Assembly: GCA_023380795.1 (NCBI GenBank)
Contig: JAMCSF010000024.1
Location: 1-49,240, forward strand
Origin: Candidatus Martarchaeota archaeon
Lineage (GTDB): Archaea > Micrarchaeota > Micrarchaeia > Micrarchaeales > Micrarchaeaceae
Length of the DNA: 49,240 bases
Reading direction: 5' to 3'
Made by a program: the position numbers and the translations under genes. Numbering within the stretch: the stretch's first letter is position 1; each line of letters opens with the position of its first letter. The notes under the pieces are model-generated. The model did no database searches. It was given only the letters and a program-made list of their open reading frames with translations, and was not told where the DNA came from. Shown here piece by piece: positions 39,769 through 49,068 of this stretch.

Positions 39769-41475
39769 ATGAACAATATGAGCGCGAGCCTTGGAAGGCT
39801 CATGGAATACATTACGAAAAAGAAGCCGCGCAGCGGCCTCGCACCAGTGATCGAAGGCATAAGCATAGGAGAAGCCGTAGGCTATCCATCTATGCATAAG
39901 CTAATGTTTCATGGGCCAGAGCAAAAGACAATACCGTTTGCATGGAAACAGGCCAAGGGCGCCGTTTACATAAAGCCCCATGAATACAACAGCCCGCACA
40001 TAATAATAGCGGGCGCAAGCGGCAACGGCAAGAGCACCCTGCTAAAAAAGCTCATAGGCGGGCTAGCTTCTTCGGGCATCAATGTGCTTCTATTCGATTC
40101 CGACAGCGAGCATTACGATATAATAAGCTCGGTAAACGGGAAAATTATAAACCCTTTCAAAGGCATAAACATATTCGCCCTTGACGGACTGAGCGCCGGG
40201 GAGCGCATACAGGAGCTCACATCCCTTTTTTCCGACGTATTCAATTTTGGGTATCTCCAGTCAAATTCGTTGCACTCGTGCATACGCTATGCCTATTCAA
40301 TTTCTGGCATGCGCTCCGTAAATCAAGCGCACATTGACAACGTGCCAAGCATGGCGGCATTGATTAAGGTAATCAATGCATTCATTGCAAACTCCCGCAC
40401 AGCTGCAGAAAAGTCAAGGCTTTATAGCATTCTCAACAGGCTTAGCTCTTTAAACCTGGGCTATGGGGAAACCGCCGCAGAGGGCATAAATGGCCTTTTT
40501 GAAGGCGTAGTCTCAATACCGCTGAGACACGTGGGAAGCCCTTATTCAAAGAGGATAATAATGCACGAGCTTCTGGAAAGGCTATATGCAAGGATGCATT
40601 CGATGCCAATAACGCACAAGCTTTCAAACTACATAATAATAGATGAGCTGGACTTTGTAATATCGGACTATGATTCCCAAACTGGGATAATAAAAAAGAT
40701 AGTAAGAGAGGGGAGGAAGTACGGCATAGGCATAATAGTTTCGACACATATGGCTATATCGCTCCCAAAGGACATGGTCGAAAACTCTTCATGCATAATA
40801 ACTTTTGGCTCTCCGGATCCTTCAGAGAGAAGGTATATCTCTTCAGTAATGGCTCACGGAGACTCGGCAATGGAAAAGTTCCTCTATAGCGATATATCGT
40901 TCCTGCAAAAATACTATTTTCTTCTTTCATGTCCTGAATTTGCGCTTCCAGTGAAAGCAACCATAAAGGGCGTAAGGCAATTGGAAAATAAAAATAACTA
41001 TTATGCAAATGGTGTTTCTGAAAATGTTTTGAAGCAGCCGGTACGCAAAGAGGATGCGATTAGAATGGGCTTTACCGAAGAACAGATAGAATCATTAAAA
41101 AAATCAATGAAGATATCCAGCGGCTTTTCCTCAGGTGCGGAATGGCTCATGGCTAGAAATCCGTCCCTTAGCATAGGGCACGAGCTCGGAGTAAAAGCAA
41201 TTTGCTTATGGCTTTCTTCCAAAGGAATCGAAAACCGTGCTATAGACAACAGCAAAGGCCCGGATGCAATCGCCTACACGTATGGCAACAGGATAGCCAT
41301 GGAATACGAGACCGGAAAGAAATCCGCATCGTCAACTTCAAAAATGCTTGACAAAAGGATAAGGGATTACGGGTTCGTAGTTGTGGTGGTAAACACAAAA
41401 GCGTACGGCTTCTATAAGTCTGCAATTGAGAAAGAAGGCATTCTAGTCATACCAGATACAGAAATAACGCAATAA
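39769..41475 (+). CDS. HerA/VirB4-like ATPase with C-terminal PD-(D/E)XK-like domain
   Basis: Walker A AGASGNGKSTLLKKL, Walker B YIIIDELDFVIS, GRKYGIGIIVSTH; C-terminal GPDAIAYTYGNRIAMEYETGKK. Confidence 0.75.
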   Translation: MNNMSASLGRLMEYITKKKPRSGLAPVIEGISIGEAVGYPSMHKLMFHGPEQKTIPFAWKQAKGAVYIKPHEYNSPHIIIAGASGNGKSTLLKKLIGGLASSGINVLLFDSDSEHYDIISSVNGKIINPFKGINIFALDGLSAGERIQELTSLFSDVFNFGYLQSNSLHSCIRYAYSISGMRSVNQAHIDNVPSMAALIKVINAFIANSRTAAEKSRLYSILNRLSSLNLGYGETAAEGINGLFEGVVSIPLRHVGSPYSKRIIMHELLERLYARMHSMPITHKLSNYIIIDELDFVISDYDSQTGIIKKIVREGRKYGIGIIVSTHMAISLPKDMVENSSCIITFGSPDPSERRYISSVMAHGDSAMEKFLYSDISFLQKYYFLLSCPEFALPVKATIKGVRQLENKNNYYANGVSENVLKQPVRKEDAIRMGFTEEQIESLKKSMKISSGFSSGAEWLMARNPSLSIGHELGVKAICLWLSSKGIENRAIDNSKGPDAIAYTYGNRIAMEYETGKKSASSTSKMLDKRIRDYGFVVVVVNTKAYGFYKSAIEKEGILVIPDTEITQ

Positions 41476-41476
41476 T

Positions 41477-41689
41477 TCATATGATGTTTAAGAATCCTAA
41501 AATTATTAGCACAAGCATTATCACTATATATATCCTAAGAAACACAAAGGCAAACTTTACCCATCCGCTGACCTTGGCCCTTTTTACAGGTATCTTGGAA
41601 TAATCCTTTAGCTTTTCCTTCTTAAGGAAGTTTTCCCAGTCTTTGTCATTCTTTATGAATCCAAATTCTTTTCCATCCAAGGCATCCAT
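41477..41689 (-). CDS. small protein with C-terminal TM segment
   Basis: FAFVFLRIYIVIMLVLIILGFLNII; adjacent to the NRAMP-like gene. Confidence 0.5.
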   Translation of the reverse strand: MDALDGKEFGFIKNDKDWENFLKKEKLKDYSKIPVKRAKVSGWVKFAFVFLRIYIVIMLVLIILGFLNII

Positions 41690-41698
41690 TCAAACCAC

Positions 41699-43090
41699 CT
41701 ACAGCAAGTGCGGGAACACCAAGCTTAGCCCGTAAAGGCTGCTCATGCTCACTAGCACAATCATTATCGTTATTATCGAAACGTTCTCCCATTTCTTGTT
41801 TACGTGCTTTCCCATTACCTCTTTGTCGTTGACCAGCAGAAGCAGGAAAAGCAGCGCAGCCGGCATGAATATAGAGGCTATCACCTGCACGGTTATATTG
41901 AGAAAGCCAAGGGGCACGTTGGGTACGAGGACTATGGCAGCGGCAATTAGCATGCTTATTATTCCCGGTATGTAGAACTTCCTGCCTTCCAGGAAAGGAA
42001 GGTTTATGCTCTTGGGCCAGTTGAAAGCCTCGCCTACAGCCCACGAAGTGCTTGCGGTAAGCGCTATGGCTGCAATTATTCCCGCATCAATAAGCCCAAG
42101 GGCGAATAGCTCAACAGGTATTGTGCCTATCTTCTTTGATATGGTGCTAAGTATGAATGCTATGTTGTAGCTTGTAGTTGAGGTCGTGGTTCCCACATGC
42201 CCAGTGCTGAAAACCAGTGTTCCGGTCAGCACAAGAATGCATATTGCTACTGTGGCCATTATGCACGCGCCTACGAAAGTGTCCCTTTTCCCAGCCCCTA
42301 TGTCCTCTGGCACTGTGCCTTTGTCTACTTCAGAGCTCTGCTGGAAGAAGAGCATCCACGGCGCTATTGTAGTTCCTATGTTCGCAAGCAGCACATATAT
42401 GAATAGGGTGCTTATGCCTCCGCTTATGTGCCAAGTCAGGAAGCTCTTCGCAACAAGGCTCCAGTCAGGATGCGCAAAGAACACCAACGGTATGAATATC
42501 ATGTTGAAGAAAGCTATTATCAGGCTGGCGCGCTCCCATTTGTGGTACCTGAGCGTAAGCATTACTGTGGATATAAACGCTATCCCTATTATTACGGCAA
42601 TTAGCGGCTTAACCCCGAATATGCTCATTCCGAAGGTTATCCCTATGAATTCCGTAACCAAAGTCAGCGAGTTAGCTATTACCAAATCCCCCAGTGAGAA
42701 TGCCCCCCAGAATGGCCCGTATCTTTTCCATATCATTTCGGCATGGCCTCTTCTGGTAACCGCTGCAAGCCTCACAGTCATCTCCTGAACAAGATAAGCC
42801 GTGGGGACCATCAGTATCATGAGCGGTATGAAAAACCCGAGCCCGAATATAGAGCCAGTCTGTGCATAGGTTATAACTCCTCCTGCATCATTGTCTGCGA
42901 CCATGACCAGTATTCCAGGCCCTATGAGTGCTATTACCAGGAGTATCCTTGTCCACAGGCTCCTGTTGTGCCTAAGCCGTGCGACCTTGAGCCTGTCTAT
43001 TGCCCTGAGCCTTATCTCCACGGGCAGCTCCTCTAGTTTTTTGTTTATGTCAAATCCTTCTTCGCTACTCTGCCCTTGCCCCGGAATCAT
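41699..43090 (-). CDS. NRAMP-family divalent metal transporter
   Basis: 11 or so TM; ADNDAGGVITYAQTGS in TM1 region and IAPWMLFFQQSS in TM6 region. Confidence 0.85.
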   Translation of the reverse strand: MIPGQGQSSEEGFDINKKLEELPVEIRLRAIDRLKVARLRHNRSLWTRILLVIALIGPGILVMVADNDAGGVITYAQTGSIFGLGFFIPLMILMVPTAYLVQEMTVRLAAVTRRGHAEMIWKRYGPFWGAFSLGDLVIANSLTLVTEFIGITFGMSIFGVKPLIAVIIGIAFISTVMLTLRYHKWERASLIIAFFNMIFIPLVFFAHPDWSLVAKSFLTWHISGGISTLFIYVLLANIGTTIAPWMLFFQQSSEVDKGTVPEDIGAGKRDTFVGACIMATVAICILVLTGTLVFSTGHVGTTTSTTSYNIAFILSTISKKIGTIPVELFALGLIDAGIIAAIALTASTSWAVGEAFNWPKSINLPFLEGRKFYIPGIISMLIAAAIVLVPNVPLGFLNITVQVIASIFMPAALLFLLLLVNDKEVMGKHVNKKWENVSIITIMIVLVSMSSLYGLSLVFPHLL

Positions 43091-43131
43091 CGTTTCTTAA
43101 TACTATAAAAAGATTAATATATGCACGGAAA

Positions 43132-43500
43132 CTAGCCCTGCATTCCTGCTACTATTATCGGGCACCCTGAGCTCGCCAGTTTCTTTCCTACACCTGTCAG
43201 CGCATACTTCACTCGTATCGGATGCGAATCCACAACCATTCGGCTGAGCATTTTTTCCGCCTCTAGGGATTTAAGCACCGAAGAGAGGGTTCTAGCGGTA
43301 AGCCCGGATTCTGACAATATTTCATTGAAGAACATGCCCTCTGGTTTTGCGTTTAGTATTAAAGCAATAGTGATCTGCCAGTTCGATCTCACAATTCTCT
43401 CGAGCTTCTCGCCCTGCAATTCATTGGAATCGAGCATATGCTGTATTATGCAAATGCCTGCAGCGCCTTTTTTCTTATCTGATACCATAGAATGTGCCAT
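43132..43500 (-). CDS. winged-helix transcriptional regulator (HxlR/MarR-like)
   Basis: WQITIALILNAKPEGMFFNEILSESGLTARTLSSVLKSLEAEKML...YALTGVGKKL. Confidence 0.75.
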   Translation of the reverse strand: MAHSMVSDKKKGAAGICIIQHMLDSNELQGEKLERIVRSNWQITIALILNAKPEGMFFNEILSESGLTARTLSSVLKSLEAEKMLSRMVVDSHPIRVKYALTGVGKKLASSGCPIIVAGMQG

Positions 43501-43630
43501 TCCATCACTATATCTGCTATACTAAATACAACTCATGCTATTAATAACTTGTTTTGGGCTTTCTATTTTGTGCATTTGCGCACTAAGGCAATAAGATTAA
43601 TGCTCTCATGCACATGCACCAAGTGATTTA

Positions 43631-44209
43631 ATGGCAGCAGAAGTTTTTGTAGATTCGTTGACCATAATGTTGCTTGCACTGGGCTCCAGCGCATCGCTGT
43701 TGGCTATGTATGTCCTATGCGCGGTAAGACAAAAGAAATCGATAAGCAACCTTGCAATACCTATAATCGGATTCGGGCTGTTCGATGTTGCCAGCGGCTT
43801 CCTGATGTCATTCACGTGGCCTCTTCCTCCAGCATACAACATGCTTTTCGGGGATCCGTTGCTGTTCCTGGGCCTGCTGATGGTTATGGGAGGTTACATG
43901 CTATACAGGAACATGAACCTGAAGGTGCTTTCTATATTCGGGTTCTTTCTTGGAATATACCTTTTCGTCGAAGCAATTGCAATATACAATTTCAAGCTAG
44001 AGACAGGAGTTGACTTGATAAGCTCAATGGGGCTTTACTTATCTTCTGGCCTGGCAGCAATATTGTCCCCGCTTGTGTATCTGGATCCGAAAAGCAACAA
44101 TGGGAAGATGGCTTATTATCTTTTGGCCCTGCTGCTGCTTCTGGCTGCATTTGCTGCATTGTTCATAGGCTATGCCGGGATATACGCACATCTTTTGGCT
44201 CCTCCTTGA
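43631..44209 (+). CDS. DUF981-like membrane protein
   Basis: Multi-TM ORF, GFGLFDVASGFLMSFTWPLPPAYNMLFGDPLLFLG. Confidence 0.6.
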   Translation: MAAEVFVDSLTIMLLALGSSASLLAMYVLCAVRQKKSISNLAIPIIGFGLFDVASGFLMSFTWPLPPAYNMLFGDPLLFLGLLMVMGGYMLYRNMNLKVLSIFGFFLGIYLFVEAIAIYNFKLETGVDLISSMGLYLSSGLAAILSPLVYLDPKSNNGKMAYYLLALLLLLAAFAALFIGYAGIYAHLLAPP

Positions 44210-44224
44210 AAGGTTTGGTTTTGC

Positions 44225-44244
44225 TGCCGCGGGATTTCGCGGCA
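44225..44244 (+). terminator. hairpin TGCCGCG-GGATTT-CGCGGCA followed by TAATTTTC
   Basis: 7-bp inverted repeat 15 bp after the 43631-44209 stop codon. Confidence 0.5.
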
Positions 44245-44272
44245 TAATTTTCAATATGCTGCTTTAGCGGTG

Positions 44273-44683
44273 TCAATCTTTGCGCTTCATGAATTCCTCT
44301 ATAAGTTCAACGTCCTTTAGATCTTTTTCCCTGCCTAATGCCTTCTTCCACTTTAGCGCCTCTTCAAGCCTTACAACAGGGATTCCATCTATAATTTCAG
44401 CATCTTTTATGAGCATTGAAGGATCAGGGTTATAAACGCCGAAATTCCAATCATCGCCAACTTCAAAGCAATCTTTTTGCAGCATCTTCCTGCCGTTAGC
44501 TAACTGCTCTTCTTCCCACCCTAACCTTTTGAGTCTGTAATAAACTTCGTGTGTGGCTATAATGTCTATATCGTGCGACTCCCTGATCCTATGGGCCGCA
44601 AGCGGCACGGAGCCAAAAAGTGCGTATTCTCCGATGCGAAGGTCTAACTCTTTAGTCTTTTTGGCTATCTCGTCGAATTTCAT
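44273..44683 (-). CDS. small nucleotidyltransferase-fold protein
   Basis: YALFGSVPLAAHRIRESHDIDIIAT (GS...DxD) and LKWKKALGREKDLKDVELIEEF. Confidence 0.6.
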   Translation of the reverse strand: MKFDEIAKKTKELDLRIGEYALFGSVPLAAHRIRESHDIDIIATHEVYYRLKRLGWEEEQLANGRKMLQKDCFEVGDDWNFGVYNPDPSMLIKDAEIIDGIPVVRLEEALKWKKALGREKDLKDVELIEEFMKRKD

Positions 44684-44716
44684 GTGTACACCAAGCTAGA
44701 ATATGTGCAGCTGCAC

Positions 44717-45256
44717 TTAAGCTTGTTCGCTTTTGCCGTTCTTGATCATTTTGATTATAGTGTCATGACCCTCTTCTTCCATTATTTCCCATGCTAAGGG
44801 ATAATCACTTTCAATGCTTGTTTCCGGCGGTTTAATCATTTTGAATTCGGGGCTATTTTCGCCGAAAATATCTATATAAAGAGCCTTCTGTATGGCAAAT
44901 ACTGGTATGTGCCTGAGTGCAAGTGGCTTGGCATCCGGATGCCTTTGCTTTAATGAACTCCAAAATACTGCTAACTGCTCACGATTTTGATACAACAGCC
45001 TGTGTATCAGTTCGTGTACCAGCGTCGCAACAAATGGGTCCTCTTTCTGGTATGTTCTTATGCTCAACGGGTCTGAGAATGACCTGTGCTTTCCGACCAA
45101 ATAACAGGTGACGCTGGCTTCCTTCCATTCAAGCCCAGATATTTCTGCAATCCTTTTGGGTATTGTAACAGCGTACTTGCTCCAGTAGCCAGAGTATATT
45201 TCAGGATATTTTCTGAGCTCCCCATCAAGCTTTTCGTCTATCCTTTTGCCAAGCAA
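44717..45256 (-). CDS. putative zinc metallopeptidase-like protein
   Basis: HExxH motif VHELIHRLL. Confidence 0.5.
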   Translation of the reverse strand: MLGKRIDEKLDGELRKYPEIYSGYWSKYAVTIPKRIAEISGLEWKEASVTCYLVGKHRSFSDPLSIRTYQKEDPFVATLVHELIHRLLYQNREQLAVFWSSLKQRHPDAKPLALRHIPVFAIQKALYIDIFGENSPEFKMIKPPETSIESDYPLAWEIMEEEGHDTIIKMIKNGKSEQA

Positions 45257-45364
45257 CTGCTCTAAGTATATTCTTACGTACCTGAACTCTATGTTAAGCG
45301 TATCCAGAAAGGTACACCCAATCGTATGTTGCTGTGAGCATTTCTAAAAGATTTATCATAAGCA

Positions 45365-45493
45365 TGGGGCTGCCGAGATTTGAACTCGGATACCCGTCAT
45401 TGCAGTAGCGGGCATGACGGGATTTGAACCAGCAACCTTAGACGGAAGAACTGACAAAGTTCGACGTGTATCCTTTCTAGCCATAGCAACCCC
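45365..45493 (-). tRNA. tRNA-like locus (possible intron-containing tRNA or remnant); anticodon not resolved
   Basis: GGGGTTG/CAGCCCC acceptor and CCGAG-TTCAAAT-CTCGG T-arm at the ends; interior holds a second GGTTCAAATCC and CCCGTCAT/ATGACGGG 8-bp inverted repeat. Confidence 0.4.
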
Positions 45494-45683
45494 GATTAAA
45501 CACATTTGCCTGCAAATGAACCCCGGTTATTCATAGGTATATGCCGCTCCAAATTTATATAGACGCCGGGTGCGGTTTTATACTGAAACTGAACCCCAAC
45601 CCAGACTGAGCCATAAGCTTGGGCGTAAGGCCAAGAATGGCTTAATCTTGGGTTTTGGTCGTCTTCTCCGCCTCATTTTGGCC

Positions 45684-46020
45684 TTCTCTACATGCCGCAA
45701 AATTCTCTACATGAACTTGGCAATCCATGTAGAGAAAAGTCTCGACGGAAACCCTCCAATCGGGGCTTTTTCACGAGGAACTACTGCACATCAATATTAT
45801 AGCCGTCCATGTAGAGAGTCGTGTAGAGACTCTCCCGCCTCGCAGCCTCCGCCCGCCTTTAAGACGCCTTTGGGTGTCGCACGGCGGGCTACGGCTACTT
45901 TGTAGGACATGGCGGCGTTAAGGCTGATTTTGACCCCCCGCAAAATCAGCCGCTTGCTAGGTTGCTAGCTTAAAGTCCGTTGGGACGACCCCCTCGTGAG
46001 CTAATCCCTAAAGGATTAGC
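45684..46020. repeat. cluster of short inverted repeats in noncoding sequence
   Basis: TTCTCTACATG at 45684 and 45703, inverted CATGTAGAGAA at 45726 and CATGTAGAG at 45808; GGCTGATTTTG/CAAAATCAGCC (45922-45951); GCTAATCC/GGATTAGC (46000-46020). Confidence 0.75.
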
Positions 46021-46068
46021 GATAGAGTGGTGGTTTTAAGGATTATAGGTTTCCTTGTAACGGGACAA

Positions 46069-46554
46069 TCAAGCCCTTTTCCTTATTTTGCATTGAGGGC
46101 TAGACAGCTTGTTCAGGTAGTATGCTATGATCACAACGTTGAGGGTTATCAGCAGCAAGATGATCTCCACGTTGTAATCCCTCAGGAACGAGGTGAGCGC
46201 ATAGACCGCCGGAGTGCTCATGCCCACCGCCAGGGCCAGGGTTGGTAGCAAGGTAGTAGTGCAACCGCATAGGCCGCTGCCTAGCACGATTGTACCTACG
46301 CTGGGCACTGTGCCTATCGCTTTTGAGTTGTTTTTACGCGTGTTCCACATCGAGTATACAGCGATTGTCATGAGAATGGAGGAACTTGCCACAAGCAGAA
46401 AAACCATATAAATTGGTACGGACAGCATGACTGCGCTGCCGCCCTGAATGTAGGCCAGATACCAGAACGCAAAAGAATAGGTTATCCCTAGAACAACCGT
46501 CAGGACAGCGTATTTTGGCTTATAGATTTCCCGAAGAGTATCATAAGATATCAA
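46069..46554 (-). CDS. hypothetical four-TM membrane protein with GLCGCTTTLLPTL motif
   Basis: Hydrophobicity and paired Cys in a predicted TM region. Confidence 0.65.
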   Translation of the reverse strand: MISYDTLREIYKPKYAVLTVVLGITYSFAFWYLAYIQGGSAVMLSVPIYMVFLLVASSSILMTIAVYSMWNTRKNNSKAIGTVPSVGTIVLGSGLCGCTTTLLPTLALAVGMSTPAVYALTSFLRDYNVEIILLLITLNVVIIAYYLNKLSSPQCKIRKRA

Positions 46555-46563
46555 CGCACCACC

Positions 46564-47658
46564 TTACGCCCCACAAGACGCTCCGCCGCCGCTGGGCTGC
46601 GCAAGAATCTTGTTTTTTATCAGATACTGGTTTACGCTTGCGTAGCCTGAATAACTTGAGAAGTTATAACCCATCACATCGCTGGAATTTACTTGGGAGT
46701 AGTTCCCTCCCTGTGAATCAAAATATGCGGCTATTTCAGCGTATTGCTGTGGGAATTGATATTGATAGAAATATCTGGCAGCATCGAACATCTGACTTTG
46801 GTTTGCACCTTGATATGCAAGCAGTTCAATTAGGCCCAGAGCTGCTGCTCCGTGGTTGCAGTCTGGAAACGCCGTGGGATTATCGCAGCAAGGGCGGTAC
46901 GAATGCGTGGCAACGTCGTACATCAGAGCCTGCTGCTGTGAGTTCAGGCTTATGATATTCAATTCGCCTAATTGCAGTTTTCCCAGCGGACCATAGCCGC
47001 CCGTACTGGCAAAATACCGGCTTGCTACGTATTCAGGAGTGATTTTCTGATTCAGGGAGGCGTTGCTATTTATCTGCTCGGCATATGGAACACTCGCGTT
47101 GATTATTGGTCCGGCATTTATTATTGTATTGTTGTTGTTTATGCCCAAAGACCACAGAACGAGTTGGATAAACTCAGTGTTTGTAGCGTTGAATTGTATA
47201 TAACCATTGTATGTTCCGTTTAATATCTCCTCTTCAACAGGAGTTAGTGGCTGTCTAGAATTGTTGAGTATAATCGATAGGTTTGATGGATTCAACGCTC
47301 CTGTTTCTACAAGCTTATGTACGCTATCCCCCCACTTAAAAGGTAATGTGTAGCCTGTAGTGGGAATTACCTGCGCGGCTAATAGCGTTTGATTTATCGT
47401 GTTGTCGCCAGGTGTTTTTGCTGCGTTAGTTGTGATATTATTGTAAATGTTAGACGTATTAGTTGTTGCTGGATGGGCGGCATCAAAGTTTCCAAATATA
47501 TTTATATGTGATATTGAAATGGCTGCGAATGAAACCACCATAACCAGAAGCACCATGAGCGCAGTATAATAATGCAAGTGCTTTGCCCCCACCACACTTC
47601 TATTCTTGCCTTTCCTGAGATTGCGCTCCTTTGTCGTATTTGATTTCTTTTTTTGCAT
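46564..47658 (-). CDS. secreted/membrane-anchored Cys-motif protein
   Basis: N-terminal TM anchor; RPCCDNPTAFPDCNHGAAALGLIELLAYQG; C-terminal GGGASCGA. Confidence 0.65.
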   Translation of the reverse strand: MQKKKSNTTKERNLRKGKNRSVVGAKHLHYYTALMVLLVMVVSFAAISISHINIFGNFDAAHPATTNTSNIYNNITTNAAKTPGDNTINQTLLAAQVIPTTGYTLPFKWGDSVHKLVETGALNPSNLSIILNNSRQPLTPVEEEILNGTYNGYIQFNATNTEFIQLVLWSLGINNNNTIINAGPIINASVPYAEQINSNASLNQKITPEYVASRYFASTGGYGPLGKLQLGELNIISLNSQQQALMYDVATHSYRPCCDNPTAFPDCNHGAAALGLIELLAYQGANQSQMFDAARYFYQYQFPQQYAEIAAYFDSQGGNYSQVNSSDVMGYNFSSYSGYASVNQYLIKNKILAQPSGGGASCGA

Positions 47659-47666
47659 TGATTTAC

Positions 47667-48437
47667 CTATTCTACTATTATTTTACCGTACATTCCCATC
47701 TGTGCATGTCCAGGATACATGCAGATATACCAATATGTTCCGGTATTGGCGAAGGCAGTAGTATAGTTATATTCCGATGCCGAACCCCCGGAATAATTGG
47801 CATGTGGTATTATCGGCATCATGGACACTATGCCATTCATAGCAGACATCGGCATGTATTGATACGGCGGCCCTGTGGCAGTCATTATTACATTGTGGTA
47901 CTCGCTAGAGTCTAGATTTATAAATTCCACATGGACTATCGCGTCCCTTGGTATTATTAGGGTAGGATCTATCAACCCATATATGACAAATGCATTGCCG
48001 GAGCTGTTGGAATCATACAAAGGCGGTTGCGCACGCGTCAGATTAATCGCACGTTGCGCACCCATTGCAAGTATGACCAACGTGATGTTGCTAGAGGTGA
48101 ACAGCACAGTATTGTTATCTGGATACGCGTGCGCGTAAGAAGGCAATTTATTTGTATCTGCTTCGGCTGTGCTTATATTTATTCGTGTGTTCAGAACAGA
48201 GCCTCCAGTTCCGCCCATCATGCCGGCGTAGCCTCCTGAGCCTCCATTCATCATGCTACTGAACATGCCTGCACCCATCATTCCGGCTATCCCATTCATC
48301 ATGTTAAAACCAGATACGTTGAGGACCAGCAGAATTATAATCACTACAAGAAGCAGCACCACTACTAAAAGCAACGAAGTGGCGTTTATTATCGTATTCT
48401 TGCGTTTCGCATGTTTTGTAATGAAATCACCCGCCAC
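47667..48437 (-). CDS. sulfocyanin-like blue copper protein (cupredoxin)
   Basis: N-terminal TM; VEFINLDSSEYHNVIMTA and C-terminal TYWYICMYPGHAQMGMYGKIIV giving His + Cys-x4-His-x4-Met type-1 copper pattern. Confidence 0.8.
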   Translation of the reverse strand: MAGDFITKHAKRKNTIINATSLLLVVVLLLVVIIILLVLNVSGFNMMNGIAGMMGAGMFSSMMNGGSGGYAGMMGGTGGSVLNTRINISTAEADTNKLPSYAHAYPDNNTVLFTSSNITLVILAMGAQRAINLTRAQPPLYDSNSSGNAFVIYGLIDPTLIIPRDAIVHVEFINLDSSEYHNVIMTATGPPYQYMPMSAMNGIVSMMPIIPHANYSGGSASEYNYTTAFANTGTYWYICMYPGHAQMGMYGKIIVE

Positions 48438-48993
48438 AGCAATCCTCTAAGTTGATGAGCGTTACGACTTGGCTGACATTGTAGTTATAGTTTTTTATCA
48501 TGTATTTGGCAAGACCGGCGTGTGCATACCATGCCCAGCATTGGCAGCAACACCAACTCTTGTCTTGGGTAAGAGACGCTGCCTGAGTGAATGTCACGTT
48601 CTGGCTCTGGTTGAGCGTTATGTTATCGTAATAGCCTAGCATTTGCTTGACCTGCGACACTGAAACGTTATATGGATTTTGTGGTATTGCGCTTATATTA
48701 GAATAATTTTTTAGGCCCGCGATTTGCTGCTGATAGTGGTTCCAGTCCATAGGGCTGCAGCAGGAACCCTGAAAGTATGCGTTGTTTGGCTGGGAATCCA
48801 CAGAATTATATATTGCTGCCTTATTTCCAAGGTAAGCGCACTGGTCACTTGTAGCACTGCTCAACGCAGTGAACTGCGCAAATTCGGGGGTACTCTGCGC
48901 GCTTGCAGAGTGTCCTGACAGAAGTACGAATGAAACCGCAGCTATGACTATGATAGTTATTGCTGCAAGCAATGGGATAACATACCTGGCCAT
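48427..48993 (-). CDS. secreted Cys-rich protein
   Basis: Signal/TM N-terminus; GSCCSPMDW, SWCCCQCWAWYAHAGLAKYM, EDCCGG C-terminus. Confidence 0.65.
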   Translation of the reverse strand: MARYVIPLLAAITIIVIAAVSFVLLSGHSASAQSTPEFAQFTALSSATSDQCAYLGNKAAIYNSVDSQPNNAYFQGSCCSPMDWNHYQQQIAGLKNYSNISAIPQNPYNVSVSQVKQMLGYYDNITLNQSQNVTFTQAASLTQDKSWCCCQCWAWYAHAGLAKYMIKNYNYNVSQVVTLINLEDCCGG

Positions 48994-49068
48994 TTTATAC
49001 ACGCATATATCGTACTTAGATATATCATAGCCAAATATATAAATATTTTATCAAAGAGAAGATATACT

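Noticed and set aside
45365-45493. Direct attachment-site duplication marking an integrated element
   Set aside because: The two T-arm-like segments are not identical and no integrase gene was seen nearby; kept only as a tRNA-like puzzle.
45365-45493. tRNA-Cys(GCA) reading of the CTGCAAT loop
   Set aside because: The discriminator would be A rather than the expected U, and the D-arm does not fold.
45684-45828. Possible CRISPR array based on repeated CTCTACATG
   Set aside because: Copies are short (9-11 bp), in mixed orientation and unevenly spaced; no cas genes in the window.
45570-45905. 111-residue ORF in the palindrome-dense block
   Set aside because: It runs through several perfect inverted repeats and has no protein-like conservation; treated as noncoding.
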